Assembly (NCBI GenBank): GCA_032620915.1
Contig: CP136052.1
Coordinates: 961,001 to 1,025,000, forward strand
DNA: 64,000 bases
Direction of reading: 5' to 3'
Origin: Oscillospiraceae bacterium NTUH-002-81
GTDB lineage: Bacteria > Bacillota > Clostridia > Lachnospirales > Lachnospiraceae
In this document: piece by piece, positions 1 through 7,493 of the stretch
Layout: each line of letters begins with the position of its first letter
Position numbering within the stretch: the stretch's first letter is position 1
Translations under genes and position numbers: made by a program
Notes under the pieces: model-generated
What the model saw: the letters and a program-made list of their open reading frames with translations, nothing else
Database searches by the model: none
What the model was told of the DNA's origin: nothing

Positions 1-1
1 A

Positions 2-157
2 GGCACCACCGTCATGCTGGTGGAGCAGAACGCCAACCAGGCACTGCGCATCGCAGACCGGGGCTATGTCATTGAGACAGGAGAAGTGGTGCTGGCCGAC
101 ACCGGAGAAAAACTGCTGGCCAATGCCCAGGTCAAGGAAGCCTATCTGGGAGGGTGA
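2..157 (+). CDS. livF: LivF-type branched-chain amino acid ABC transporter ATPase, C-terminal end (partial)
   Basis: The window opens inside this gene; only the last 51 codons are present. They contain the H-loop region (VMLVEQNANQAL) followed by the LivF-typical ending ADRGYVIETGEVV and AYLGG. The intact livF at 11570 has the same arrangement (LLVEQNAKMAL, ADRGYVLKNGEIV, AYLGEN), so this is a second Liv-type system whose other genes lie upstream of the window. The family is a cytoplasmic ATPase that powers import of branched-chain amino acids or related small molecules. The start is not visible. Confidence 0.85.
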   Translation, partial: GTTVMLVEQNANQALRIADRGYVIETGEVVLADTGEKLLANAQVKEAYLGG

Positions 158-171
158 TTGCGAGGCGCTCC

Positions 172-272
172 CTTTGTATCTTCGTGTTAAAAGATACAAG
201 TGAACAGTGGATAAAATACAAAAAGACGTCCGGTCTCTGTGGAAAACTCTCACAGATCGGACGTCTTTTTTT
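172..272. terminator. Bidirectional terminator between convergent operons
   Basis: A first hairpin at 172-200 (CTTTGTATCTT with AAGATACAAG) is followed by a strong terminator at 220-272: AAAGACGTCCG pairs with CGGACGTCTTT, with a T-run on the plus strand and an A-run before the stem. It can therefore end both the plus-strand livF and the minus-strand ATPase gene that stops at 347. Confidence 0.8.
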
Positions 273-346
273 ACGCTATCAATACTTCCTTATTATACTG
301 TTTCATTTACTGCTTCTGTACAAACCGTCTTTGGAAGCTTTTTCTT

Positions 347-1100
347 TTACAGCACCTTATTCAGGAACTCTTTCAGTCTCGGGTTTTTCGGGTTGCCGAA
401 GAATTCAGCCGGGGTTCCTTCTTCCTGGATCCTGCCGCCGTCGATGAAGATGACGCGGTCGGCCACCCTCTCTGGCAAAGCCCATCTCGTGGGTGACGAC
501 CACCATGGTCATGCCTTCCTCGGCCAGCTCCTTCATGACGTTCAGCACCTCGCCGACCATTTCCGGGTCCAGGGCGGAGGTGGGCTCATCGAAGAGCAGG
601 ATGTCGGGATCCATGGCCATGGCTCTGGCGATGGCTACCCGCTGGCGCTGTCCGCCGGACAGACGGACGGGATATTCCGGGGCCTTGTCTTTGAGGCCGA
701 CCCGGTCCAGCAGCGTCAGGGCCCGCTCCTCGGCCTGCTCCTTCGGCACCTTTTTCACATTGATGGGGGCCGCGGTGATATTGTTCATGACGGTCATGTT
801 GCTGAACAGGTTAAAGTTCTGAAACACCATACCGATCTTTTCTCGGATATGGTCGATGTTGGCCTTGCGGGAATTGATCTGCTCCCCCTCGAAGATGATC
901 TCTCCGGCGGTGGGTTCCTCCAGCCGGTTCAGACAGCGGATAAACGTACTTTTGCCGGAACCGGAAGGGCCGATGACAGCGACCACTTCACCTTTGTGGA
1001 TATCGATGTCAATGCCGTTTAATACTTCCAGATGGCCAAAATGTTTTTTCAGGCCCCGCACCTGGAGCAGGGCTTCTCCTGTCATCTTATCGTGTGACAC
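347..1100 (-). pseudogene. Polar amino acid ABC transporter ATP-binding protein, frameshifted near its C-terminus
   Basis: This is the ATPase of a glutamine/cystine/arginine-type importer. Walker A (GPSGSGKST), signature ([15 protein letters not shown]), Walker B ([14 protein letters not shown]) and H-loop (VVVTHEM) are all intact. After MGFARE the frame is broken by one extra C in the CCC run at 466-468. Removing one base restores a normal family ending ([14 protein letters not shown] onward) to the stop at 347-349, giving about 250 residues. As read, the frame instead ends at 405 with a nonsense tail. The GTG at 1100 sits about 10 nt after GGAGG and overlaps the permease stop; an ATG at 1085 is the alternative. 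The truncated product keeps every ATPase motif, so it may be partly functional, or the extra base may be a sequencing error. Confidence 0.85.
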
Positions 1101-1788
1101 TTGCGTTCATCCTCCTCTCTACATAGGAAACCAGCTTGGACAGCGGGTATACCATAATGAAATACAGGATCGCTGCGATGGCGTAAGGCTCCAGTGTCCG
1201 GTAGGAGATGGAGATGACGTCCTTGGCACAGAACATCAGCTCGCTGATGCCCACCAGGGAAACGATGGAGGTCTCCTTGATGATGGCGACGAACTCGTTC
1301 ATCAGCGCCGGAAGGATGTTGCGGAATGCCTGGGGCAGAACGACCATTTTCAGCGTCAGTGTCTGGCTCATGCCAAGACTTCTGGCTGCTTCGGCCTGGC
1401 CCTGATCCACGGCGTTAATACCGCTTCGCACGATCTCAGCCACGTAGGCGGAGCTGTTCAGGATGAGCACGAGCAGGCCCCAGAAAAAGCTGTTGAAATC
1501 TTTCATAAAGGGCACCTGGATCTTCCAGCCCAGGGCAGCCGCGCCAAAATAGATGATCATGACCTGCACCATCAGAGGCGTGGAACGGAAGATCTCAATA
1601 TAGGCGCTGACGATCCATTTGAGTGGTTTTATTTTAGACATCTTGCACAGTGCAAATAGTGTTCCGAAAACAGTCGCACAGCAAACAGTGATCAGTGACA
1701 GAATCAGCGCCATCTCGGCACCTTTCAGAAAGTGGCCGGAATATTTTTCAAAAATGGCAGCCATTCTGGAAAATGAGAATAAGTCCAT
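1087..1788 (-). CDS. Polar amino acid ABC transporter permease (HisM/GlnP type)
   Basis: Membrane permease of 233 residues. It has several hydrophobic segments, the N-terminal family pattern [19 protein letters not shown], an [10 protein letters not shown] stretch, and the EAA loop that contacts the ATPase ([31 protein letters not shown]). The ATG at 1788 is chosen because GAGGAGG lies 7 nt upstream; a longer open frame to 1866 has no ribosome site. Its stop overlaps the start of the ATPase gene, so the two are translationally coupled. It belongs to a binding protein, permease and ATPase operon on the minus strand. The substrate is probably an amino acid or an amino acid conjugate; the divergent Amadori genes at 3053 suggest fructosamines. 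Confidence 0.92.
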   Translation of the reverse strand: MDLFSFSRMAAIFEKYSGHFLKGAEMALILSLITVCCATVFGTLFALCKMSKIKPLKWIVSAYIEIFRSTPLMVQVMIIYFGAAALGWKIQVPFMKDFNSFFWGLLVLILNSSAYVAEIVRSGINAVDQGQAEAARSLGMSQTLTLKMVVLPQAFRNILPALMNEFVAIIKETSIVSLVGISELMFCAKDVISISYRTLEPYAIAAILYFIMVYPLSKLVSYVERRMNASVTR

Positions 1789-1917
1789 CTCATTGCCTCC
1801 TCTTTCAGTGTTGGGTTTCGTGTAAAAAATACGGGGTGCGGCAAATCCGCGACCCCGCATACGCATTGCATATCAAGTTTTGATCCGATGGATCAGTTCC
1901 GTTTGGAAAGTGGTTGT

Positions 1918-2829
1918 TTACTCTGCCTCGTCTGTCAGGGAAGACTGCAGCGCAACGGCCTCGTTGTACCAGTTATCAATGGTACCGTCATCCAGCCATT
2001 TCTGGATCAGGGTGTTCACATAGTCGGTCAGATCGGTGTTGCCAAGCATGGTTGCTGCGCAGTTTGCAGCCTCCTCACCCTCCAGCATCGGCACTTCGAA
2101 TGCAGTTGCCAGATCGGCATTCTGGGAAGCGTAAGCGGTTGCATTATCATAGTCCATGATGGCAATGTCAATGTTGCCGGCCTTCAGATCCATGATCACG
2201 TTGGGAATGGTTTCCATGTAACGGCCGGTGCAGTCCGGATAGTAATGCTCTGCAACGGTCTGCTGGTAGCTGCCCTTCTGGGCTCCCATGGTCACGCCGG
2301 CAACCATTGCACTTGCGTCCTTGAACTTGTCAGCATCCTCTGCGCGGACCAGGGACAACTGTCCGTGGGCCAGGTAAGACTCGGAGAAGGTGAATGCCTC
2401 TTTTCTATCAGGAGTGGGAGAAAGGGCTGCCAGTGCCATGTCATCCAGACCGGACTGTACGCTGGGCAGAACAGAATCAAAGGCCATATCGTCTATGACA
2501 CATTTAACACCCATTTCATCTGCGATGGCCTGCATCATGGAAGGCTCCAGACCTACGATGTTGCCTGCCTCATCCTTGAAGGCGTAAGGAGCGAAGGTTG
2601 CCTCGGTTGCGAAATGGATCTCGCCGCGCTTCTGGATCTCTGCGACGGAATGATACTCGATATCGGTAGGGCTGTAGGACTTGCTGTCGGAAGCCTCTGC
2701 GGAATCGCCGGTTTCCTCTGCTGCTGCATCGGTGGATGCATTGTTTGCAGATGTGTCTTCTTTGCTGCCGCAGGCAACACATCCGACTGCCAGTGCTGCG
2801 ATCAGCATAGCTGCTGCTAATTTTTTCAT
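1918..2829 (-). CDS. Amino acid ABC transporter substrate-binding lipoprotein
   Basis: First gene of the minus-strand importer operon, 303 residues. It begins with a lipoprotein signal (MKKLAAAML, Cys17 or Cys20 as the lipidated residue), then an acidic Ser/Thr-rich linker and a family 3 solute-binding domain (IHFATEATFAPYAF, GLEPSMMQAIADEMGVKC, DDMALAALSPTPDRKEAFTFS). These patterns are typical of polar amino acid binding proteins. It is anchored outside the membrane and delivers substrate to the permease at 1087. The 130-base gap to the permease gene is larger than elsewhere in the operon. The ATG at 2829 follows an AAAGAGG-type ribosome site. Confidence 0.92.
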   Translation of the reverse strand: MKKLAAAMLIAALAVGCVACGSKEDTSANNASTDAAAEETGDSAEASDSKSYSPTDIEYHSVAEIQKRGEIHFATEATFAPYAFKDEAGNIVGLEPSMMQAIADEMGVKCVIDDMAFDSVLPSVQSGLDDMALAALSPTPDRKEAFTFSESYLAHGQLSLVRAEDADKFKDASAMVAGVTMGAQKGSYQQTVAEHYYPDCTGRYMETIPNVIMDLKAGNIDIAIMDYDNATAYASQNADLATAFEVPMLEGEEAANCAATMLGNTDLTDYVNTLIQKWLDDGTIDNWYNEAVALQSSLTDEAE

Positions 2830-2864
2830 TAGAATATACCTCTTTCTTTTTTAAACTGTATCCT

Positions 2865-2893
2865 ATTTTATATAGGAAACCTGTAAAAGTCAA
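2865..2893 (-). promoter_or_regulatory. Sigma-A promoter of the minus-strand amino acid importer
   Basis: Read on the minus strand: TTGACT (2893-2888), a 17-nt spacer, then TAAAAT (2870-2865). It lies about 36 bases before the binding-protein start and back to back with the plus-strand promoter at 2943. Confidence 0.7.
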
Positions 2894-2942
2894 TAGTTCC
2901 TGACACGTTTTGAAAGAATTCGTAAAATTTTGGAAATATTTC

Positions 2943-2971
2943 TTGCCAGGCTCTGCCCGGAATGATACTAT
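2943..2971 (+). promoter_or_regulatory. Putative promoter of the frlB operon
   Basis: TTGCCA (2943-2948), 17-nt spacer, TACTAT (2966-2971). The match is moderate. It sits in the 223-base divergent intergenic region, so importer and enzyme operon could share a regulator bound between the two promoters. Confidence 0.45.
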
Positions 2972-3052
2972 CTTGGAGGAAAGCTGTATGTTCTGCAGCA
3001 AAAACATGATTACGGTAAAACATGAAAATGTATTTTCAGGAGGAAATAAACT

Positions 3053-4021
3053 ATGAACGCAAAAGAAGTCATCAGACAGGTAAAAGAACAGTGCGGCATC
3101 ATCCGTCAGGTATACTGGACGGCCTGCGGCGGCAGCCTGGTGGATCTGTACCCGGCACACTGCATGCTCATGGGAGAGAGCACCATCGTGGAGTCCGGTT
3201 TCTATACGGCCAGAGAGTTTCTGCTGGCAACCCCGAAGAAGCTGGGCAAGGAGAGCCTGGTCGTTGTATGCAGCCATTCCGGCGGCACCCCGGAGTCCTT
3301 ACATGCTGTAGAGCTGGCACTGGAAAAAGGAGCAGCGGTTGTCATGCTCACCAACCGTGCAGGCAGCCCGGCGGACAGTGACAAGTGGATCACCTGGGTA
3401 TACCCGTGGGCAGATGAGCTGGAGACGCTGAAGATCCCCAGCGGCATCACCCTGTCTCTGGCAGCAGAGGTGCTGGCCACTCAGGAGGAGTTTGCTTCCT
3501 ATGATGCACTCATGGACGGCCTGTCCAAAATGGACGGCATTGTGGCAAAGGCCAAGGAGAAAGTGAGAGCCGAGCTCTGCGACCGTTTCGCACAGCTTTG
3601 CAAGGATCACAATTTCCTTTATATTCTCGGCAGCGGCGCCACCTTTTCCCAGACATACGGGTTTGCCATCTGCAGCCTGATGGAGATGCAGTGGCAGAAC
3701 TGCGCCTACATCCACAGCGGCGAGTATTTCCACGGCCCCTTCGAGGTGACCGAGGACGGCGTGTTCTATTTCCTGCAGAAGGGCTCCGGTAAGTGCCGTC
3801 CCATGGATGAGCGGGCAGAAGATTTCCTGAAAACCCACACGGACACACTGATGGTGCTGGATGCGCTGGAATATGGCATGGATGCCATTGATCCGGCTGT
3901 CCGGGATTATCTGGATCCGGTGCTGTTCTATCCGATGAACTGCGAACTGCGCTCCGCCAGAGGCAAACTGTTCGATCACGATGTGGACTACCGCAGATAC
4001 ATGGGAAAGGTGGACTATTGA
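3053..4021 (+). CDS. frlB: SIS-domain sugar isomerase, FrlB-type fructosamine-6-phosphate deglycase
   Basis: 322 residues with two SIS domains. The first carries VVVCSHSGGTPESLHAVELA and VVMLTNRAGSPAD, the second carries ILGSGATFSQTYGFA and SGEYFHGPFEV. The SGE-x2-HGP-x-E motif and the ending DYRRYMGKVDY closely resemble E. coli FrlB, which splits fructoselysine 6-phosphate into glucose 6-phosphate and lysine. The FrlD-type kinases that follow immediately supply the phosphorylated substrate, which supports the deglycase call over a plain sugar-phosphate isomerase. AGGAGG lies 10 nt before the ATG. The exact amino acid partner (lysine, asparagine or other) cannot be told from sequence. The stop overlaps the next start by one base. 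Confidence 0.8.
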   Translation: MNAKEVIRQVKEQCGIIRQVYWTACGGSLVDLYPAHCMLMGESTIVESGFYTAREFLLATPKKLGKESLVVVCSHSGGTPESLHAVELALEKGAAVVMLTNRAGSPADSDKWITWVYPWADELETLKIPSGITLSLAAEVLATQEEFASYDALMDGLSKMDGIVAKAKEKVRAELCDRFAQLCKDHNFLYILGSGATFSQTYGFAICSLMEMQWQNCAYIHSGEYFHGPFEVTEDGVFYFLQKGSGKCRPMDERAEDFLKTHTDTLMVLDALEYGMDAIDPAVRDYLDPVLFYPMNCELRSARGKLFDHDVDYRRYMGKVDY

Positions 4022-4881
4022 TGGATTATCCGGTAAAAGTGCTGGGCTTCGGCGATAACGTGGTGGATCTCTATGACCACCTGCATCTCATGTATCCTGG
4101 CGGCAACGCGGTGAATTTCGCCGTATTTGCCAAGCGGCTGGGGGTGGAACGAAGTGCCTACATGGGCATCTTCGGCACCGACCGGGCGGCGGAACACGTC
4201 ATTTCCTCTCTGGAAAAAGAGCAGGTGGAGCTGGTGAAATGCCTGCAGATCCCCGGGGAAAACGGCTGGTCGAGAAATACGGTGGTGGACGGCGACCGGG
4301 TGTTCCTGGATTACAACAATGGCGGCATCCGGGGGGACGTGCGCTATCCTCTGGGCCGGTTTGAGTTGGCCTATGCGAAGCAGTTTGACCTGGTGCACAC
4401 CGGCATTTATTGCTTCACCGAGCGGGAGCTGCCCAAACTGCAGAAGGCGGGCGTGCCGGTGAGCTTTGATTTTTCCGATGAATACACGGAAGAGGATGTG
4501 AAAGAGATCGCGCCCTATGTGACCTACGCCTTTTTCTCCTGCGGGGAGGAGACACCTCAGGAAAAGGTATGGGAGCGGCTGCTGACGACAGCGGAGTTGG
4601 GGCCGAAGATCGTCTGCGCTTCCCGGGGCGCCAAGGGCTGCATTGCCTATGCGGGCGGAGAGTTTTTCGTGCAGCAGGCGGTGCCGGTGGAGCATATGGC
4701 AGACACCATGGGCGCCGGAGACGCGCTGCTGACGGCCTTCCTTGTGGGATACCTTTCCCGGAAAAAGAAGGGAATGGAAGAGCATGCGGCCGTGAAGGAC
4801 AGCCTGGCCGACGCGGCTCAGTTTGCATCACAGGTGTGCGGCATTGACGGCGCCTGGGGATATGGAGTGCATTATGAGTAA
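4021..4881 (+). CDS. frlD: PfkB-family kinase, FrlD-type fructosamine 6-kinase (paralogue 1)
   Basis: 286 residues, a cytoplasmic ribokinase-fold kinase. The N-terminus (GFGDNVVDLYDHLHLMYPGGNAVNFAVFA) aligns with the FrlD pattern [27 protein letters not shown]. The segment VSFDFSDE and the catalytic motif DTMGAGDALLTAFL also match FrlD, where Asp is the catalytic base. It would phosphorylate the sugar C6 of an imported Amadori product before FrlB cleavage. The ATG at 4021 is part of TGATG, so translation is coupled to frlB. The C-terminal tail (KKKGMEEHAAV onward) is longer than in E. coli FrlD. A second family member follows at once, which is unusual. Confidence 0.78.
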   Translation: MDYPVKVLGFGDNVVDLYDHLHLMYPGGNAVNFAVFAKRLGVERSAYMGIFGTDRAAEHVISSLEKEQVELVKCLQIPGENGWSRNTVVDGDRVFLDYNNGGIRGDVRYPLGRFELAYAKQFDLVHTGIYCFTERELPKLQKAGVPVSFDFSDEYTEEDVKEIAPYVTYAFFSCGEETPQEKVWERLLTTAELGPKIVCASRGAKGCIAYAGGEFFVQQAVPVEHMADTMGAGDALLTAFLVGYLSRKKKGMEEHAAVKDSLADAAQFASQVCGIDGAWGYGVHYE

Positions 4882-5683
4882 ACAAAAAAGAGTGGCGGCA
4901 GTGGGGTTTTGCTGCGCCGATGTATATGAGAATCTGAACGAGTGGTACCCCACCGGAAACGGCGTGGACTTCGGCGTGCATCTGGCCCGGGCCGGGGTGC
5001 CGGTGAGTGTGGTCAGCGTGGTGGGCAATGACGAGTACGGGGAGCAGATGAAGGCGGTGCTGGAAAAAGAGGGCATCGACATTTCCCATCTGCGCACCGA
5101 GGAGGGCCAGACGTGCCGCATGCGGATGGAGCTGAAAAACGGTACCGACCGGGTGCATCTGGAATCCATCGACGGCGTGATGGAGCACTATGCCATCACC
5201 AAAGAGGATTTTGCCTTTGTGGCAGAGCATGATCTGCTGCACACCGATCTGTTCGGGAATGTGCTGCAGTATCTGCCGGCCTGGAAGGAAGCCTGCGTGG
5301 AGATCCTCATGGATTTTTCCGTATTTACGCGGGATCCGCAGTATGAGTGTGAGAAGCTGTTTCCTTTTGTGGATTATGTATTTTTCTCGGCAGATGGGAT
5401 TCCCGGCAAGGAACTCACCGGCTGGATGAAGAAGATCCAGTCCTATGGGCCGAAGCTGGTGACCGCCACCATGGGGGAAGAGGGGAGCCTGTGCTATAAC
5501 GGCGAATTTTTCTACTCCTGCGGTATTGTACCGGTGAAAAATGTGGTCAACACGGTGGGCGCCGGGGACAGCTATATCGCGGGCTTTACGAAGGCCATGC
5601 TGGAAGGAAGGTCCATTCCGGAGTGTATGGAGGCGGGGGCAAAGCTTTCCGCAGATGTGATCGGCAGGTTCCGGCCGTATTAA
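4874..5683 (+). CDS. PfkB-family kinase, FrlD-type (paralogue 2)
   Basis: 269 residues. It contains the FrlD-like N-terminus (AVGFCCADVYENLNEWYPTGNGVDFGVHLARAG), VVGNDEYGEQMKAVLEKEGIDISHLRT, VEILMDFSV and the catalytic NTVGAGDSYIAGF. It overlaps the first kinase by 8 bases, with a start at 4874 embedded in the preceding coding end. A longer frame from 4823 lies wholly inside the upstream gene and is not used. The two kinases are clearly diverged, so they are more likely to have different substrates (glycated amino acids, or an FrlC-independent epimeric sugar) than to be a recent duplication. The function of paralogue 2 is inferred from family and context only. Confidence 0.75.
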   Translation: MSKQKRVAAVGFCCADVYENLNEWYPTGNGVDFGVHLARAGVPVSVVSVVGNDEYGEQMKAVLEKEGIDISHLRTEEGQTCRMRMELKNGTDRVHLESIDGVMEHYAITKEDFAFVAEHDLLHTDLFGNVLQYLPAWKEACVEILMDFSVFTRDPQYECEKLFPFVDYVFFSADGIPGKELTGWMKKIQSYGPKLVTATMGEEGSLCYNGEFFYSCGIVPVKNVVNTVGAGDSYIAGFTKAMLEGRSIPECMEAGAKLSADVIGRFRPY

Positions 5684-5725
5684 ACAGACAGGAACCGCCT
5701 GCATAGAAGAACAGGAGAGATGACA

Positions 5726-6577
5726 ATGGTAATTGATATGCATGTGCATCCGATTTTTTACAAATCGATCTGTGACAATAAAGAAGAACTGGAATTTCGC
5801 AAGGACACCTTCGGCGTCTGGAAGCAGGGCCCCATGGACTGGGATGAGGCATTTGCGGAGATGGATTTCGGCGGCATTGACAAAGAGGCGCTGCTGCCCA
5901 TGGATGTGACCACCACCGAGGGCGGGTGGATCGTGACCAATGAGCAGATCGCAGCTCTCAAGAGCAGGTATCCGGAGCGGCTCATCGGCTTTGCCAGTGT
6001 GGATCCCCACCGGAAGGATGCGGCGGATGTACTCATCCACGCTTTTGATGATCTGGGGCTGGAGGGACTGAAGCTTCATCCGTCCAAGCAGAAATTTTAC
6101 CCTGCGGATCCGTGTATGGAGCCCATTTATGAAATCTGTGAGAGCAGAAATAAGCCCATCATTTTCCATGCGGGCACATCCTGGGAGCCCAACACCCCTG
6201 CAGAATACGCCCATCCGCTGGCCTTTGAGAAGGTGTTCATCGCCCATCCGCATCTGCGGTGCTGCCTGGCCCATTTTGCCTGGCCCTGGGTGCGGGAGAT
6301 GGTCATGCTCATGATCAAGTATCCCAACGTATACACCGATACCTCCGTGCTGTACATGGATTCCCCGGAGGAGTCCATGAGCCGCCTGTTCACGGTGGAC
6401 ATGGGGCCCCACTGGTTTGAACGGGGCTTCCGGGAGCAGGTCATGTTTGCTTCCAACACCCCCAGATTCCGCGCTTTCAAGATCAAGCGGGCGCTGGATG
6501 CGGTGCCCATGAAGGACGCAGCCAGAGAAGCTTTATATGGAGGAAACGCACTTCGTTTCCTGAAAGGAGACAGGTAG
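5726..6577 (+). CDS. Amidohydrolase-family metal-dependent hydrolase
   Basis: 283 residues of the amidohydrolase 2 (ACMSD-like) TIM-barrel family. It shows the metal-binding HxH near the N-terminus (DMHVHP), KLHPSKQKF, IFHAGTSW, LAHFAWPW and TDTSVLY. The strand-8 position, where the family normally has a GSD-type Asp, reads FASNTPRF, with Asn instead of Asp; this could lower or change activity. The ATG at 5726 is preferred over 5720 because it sits 8 nt after AGGAG. It is the fourth gene of the frlB operon. Its role there is unknown; hydrolysis of an amide or lactone in the degradation route is a guess. Confidence 0.8.
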   Translation: MVIDMHVHPIFYKSICDNKEELEFRKDTFGVWKQGPMDWDEAFAEMDFGGIDKEALLPMDVTTTEGGWIVTNEQIAALKSRYPERLIGFASVDPHRKDAADVLIHAFDDLGLEGLKLHPSKQKFYPADPCMEPIYEICESRNKPIIFHAGTSWEPNTPAEYAHPLAFEKVFIAHPHLRCCLAHFAWPWVREMVMLMIKYPNVYTDTSVLYMDSPEESMSRLFTVDMGPHWFERGFREQVMFASNTPRFRAFKIKRALDAVPMKDAAREALYGGNALRFLKGDR

Positions 6578-6578
6578 G

Positions 6579-7010
6579 ATGGTCGTACTCAAGGAGCTTT
6601 ACCGCCTGAGCAAAAAGGCGGAGGAATATATCAACATCACGGAAGAGGTGCATCAGCTCATCCGGGAGAGCGGCGTGAAAAACGGCATCGCTGCGGTCAT
6701 CACCTCCCACACCACCACGGGCATCTTCGTCAATGAGGCGCTGCCCTGCGTGGAGTCCGACATCAGCGATATGCTGGAAAAATCTGCGCCCTTAAATGAA
6801 ACGTATGCCCATGCCCATTTCCTGCCGGATTACGGCGCCACCGGCAACAACTCTCAGGGCCATTTGAAGAGCCTGCTCACCGGCAATCACTGCGTCTTTC
6901 CGGTCATCGACGGGGAGATCGTCTGCGGCGGCGCTCAGGAAATCTATCTGGCGGAATTCGACGGCCCCCAGAGACGACGGGTATATGTAGAAGTGATGGG
7001 AGAAGCCTGA
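6579..7010 (+). CDS. YjbQ-family (UPF0047) protein
   Basis: 143 residues, the full length usual for this small beta-sandwich family. Conserved stretches are ITSHTTTGIFVNE, YGATGNNSQGHLKSLLTGN and PVIDGEIVCGGAQEIYLAEFDGP. E. coli YjbQ shows weak thiamine-phosphate synthase activity, but the native role is uncertain. The start lies one base after the stop of the amidohydrolase gene, so the pair is coupled. This is the last gene of the frlB operon. Confidence 0.85.
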   Translation: MVVLKELYRLSKKAEEYINITEEVHQLIRESGVKNGIAAVITSHTTTGIFVNEALPCVESDISDMLEKSAPLNETYAHAHFLPDYGATGNNSQGHLKSLLTGNHCVFPVIDGEIVCGGAQEIYLAEFDGPQRRRVYVEVMGEA

Positions 7011-7096
7011 TTGCAGATGCGGCAGAGGGATTGCCGATCAGGACTGCTTCGCGTCTGTCCGGCATGGAAAGATTTTCCATATAAGCAAAATCGGTA

Positions 7097-7125
7097 TTGA
7101 CAAAAGCAGGAAATCATGCTAATCT
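7097..7125 (+). promoter_or_regulatory. Consensus promoter driving a short transcript
   Basis: TTGACA (7097-7102), 17-nt spacer, TAATCT (7120-7125). Transcription would start near 7132 and run into the terminator at 7184-7222, giving a transcript of about 90 nt. Confidence 0.6.
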
Positions 7126-7183
7126 TATCACCGTATTAGAACTGAATCATTTTTATTCTGAAAAAGAAGCAGAGATTTCATAC

Positions 7184-7222
7184 AAAGGCGTATTGATCGG
7201 AAGGTCGGTACGTCTTTTTTTG
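7184..7222 (+). terminator. Intrinsic terminator
   Basis: A 14 to 15-bp stem with several G-U pairs, AAAGGCGTATTGATC against GGTCGGTACGTCTTT around a GGAA loop, followed by a T-run. It ends either the frlB operon or the short transcript from 7132. Confidence 0.75.
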
Positions 7223-7358
7223 TATATAATGAAAGGATATTTTCAACATGGGAAATGAGCGGAAAGCAGCTGCGAAGCAGCGAAACATGCGGCCGCACAG
7301 TTCTGCGGATGATCCGGCTGCACGGTAATTATTTTTTTGTTGAGAATGAATTCATTTC

Positions 7359-7387
7359 TTGTGAAAAGTCATGTTTTATGGTAATAT
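7359..7387 (+). promoter_or_regulatory. livK promoter
   Basis: TTGTGA (7359-7364), 17-nt spacer, TAATAT (7382-7387). This is the nearest good promoter to the livK start at 7494. Confidence 0.6.
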
Positions 7388-7493
7388 AATTACTTAAAAA
7401 GATTATTAAATTACTTACCTGTCATCGGGGAGCCGAAAGGGTGGGAAATTAATAATAGACTATCAATTTTATTCAGAGAAGAGGAGGCAAACT

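Larger units (their letters stand above)
7011..7493 (+). other. 483-base intergenic region upstream of livK
   Basis: No protein gene is seen here. It holds a consensus promoter (7097-7125), an intrinsic terminator about 60 nt later (7184-7222), a GC-richer stretch of unknown role at 7255-7320 and the livK promoter (7359-7387). A 100-base leader then runs to the livK ribosome site. Confidence 0.7.

Noticed and set aside
4415..6412. 665-codon open frame on the minus strand opposite the kinase and amidohydrolase genes
   Set aside because: It lies opposite well-supported genes, has low-complexity His/Pro/Arg-rich composition and no recognisable domain; it is a by-product of GC-rich third positions.
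7408..7460. Riboswitch in the livK leader
   Set aside because: Some G-rich short motifs are present, but no paired core of a known class could be drawn.
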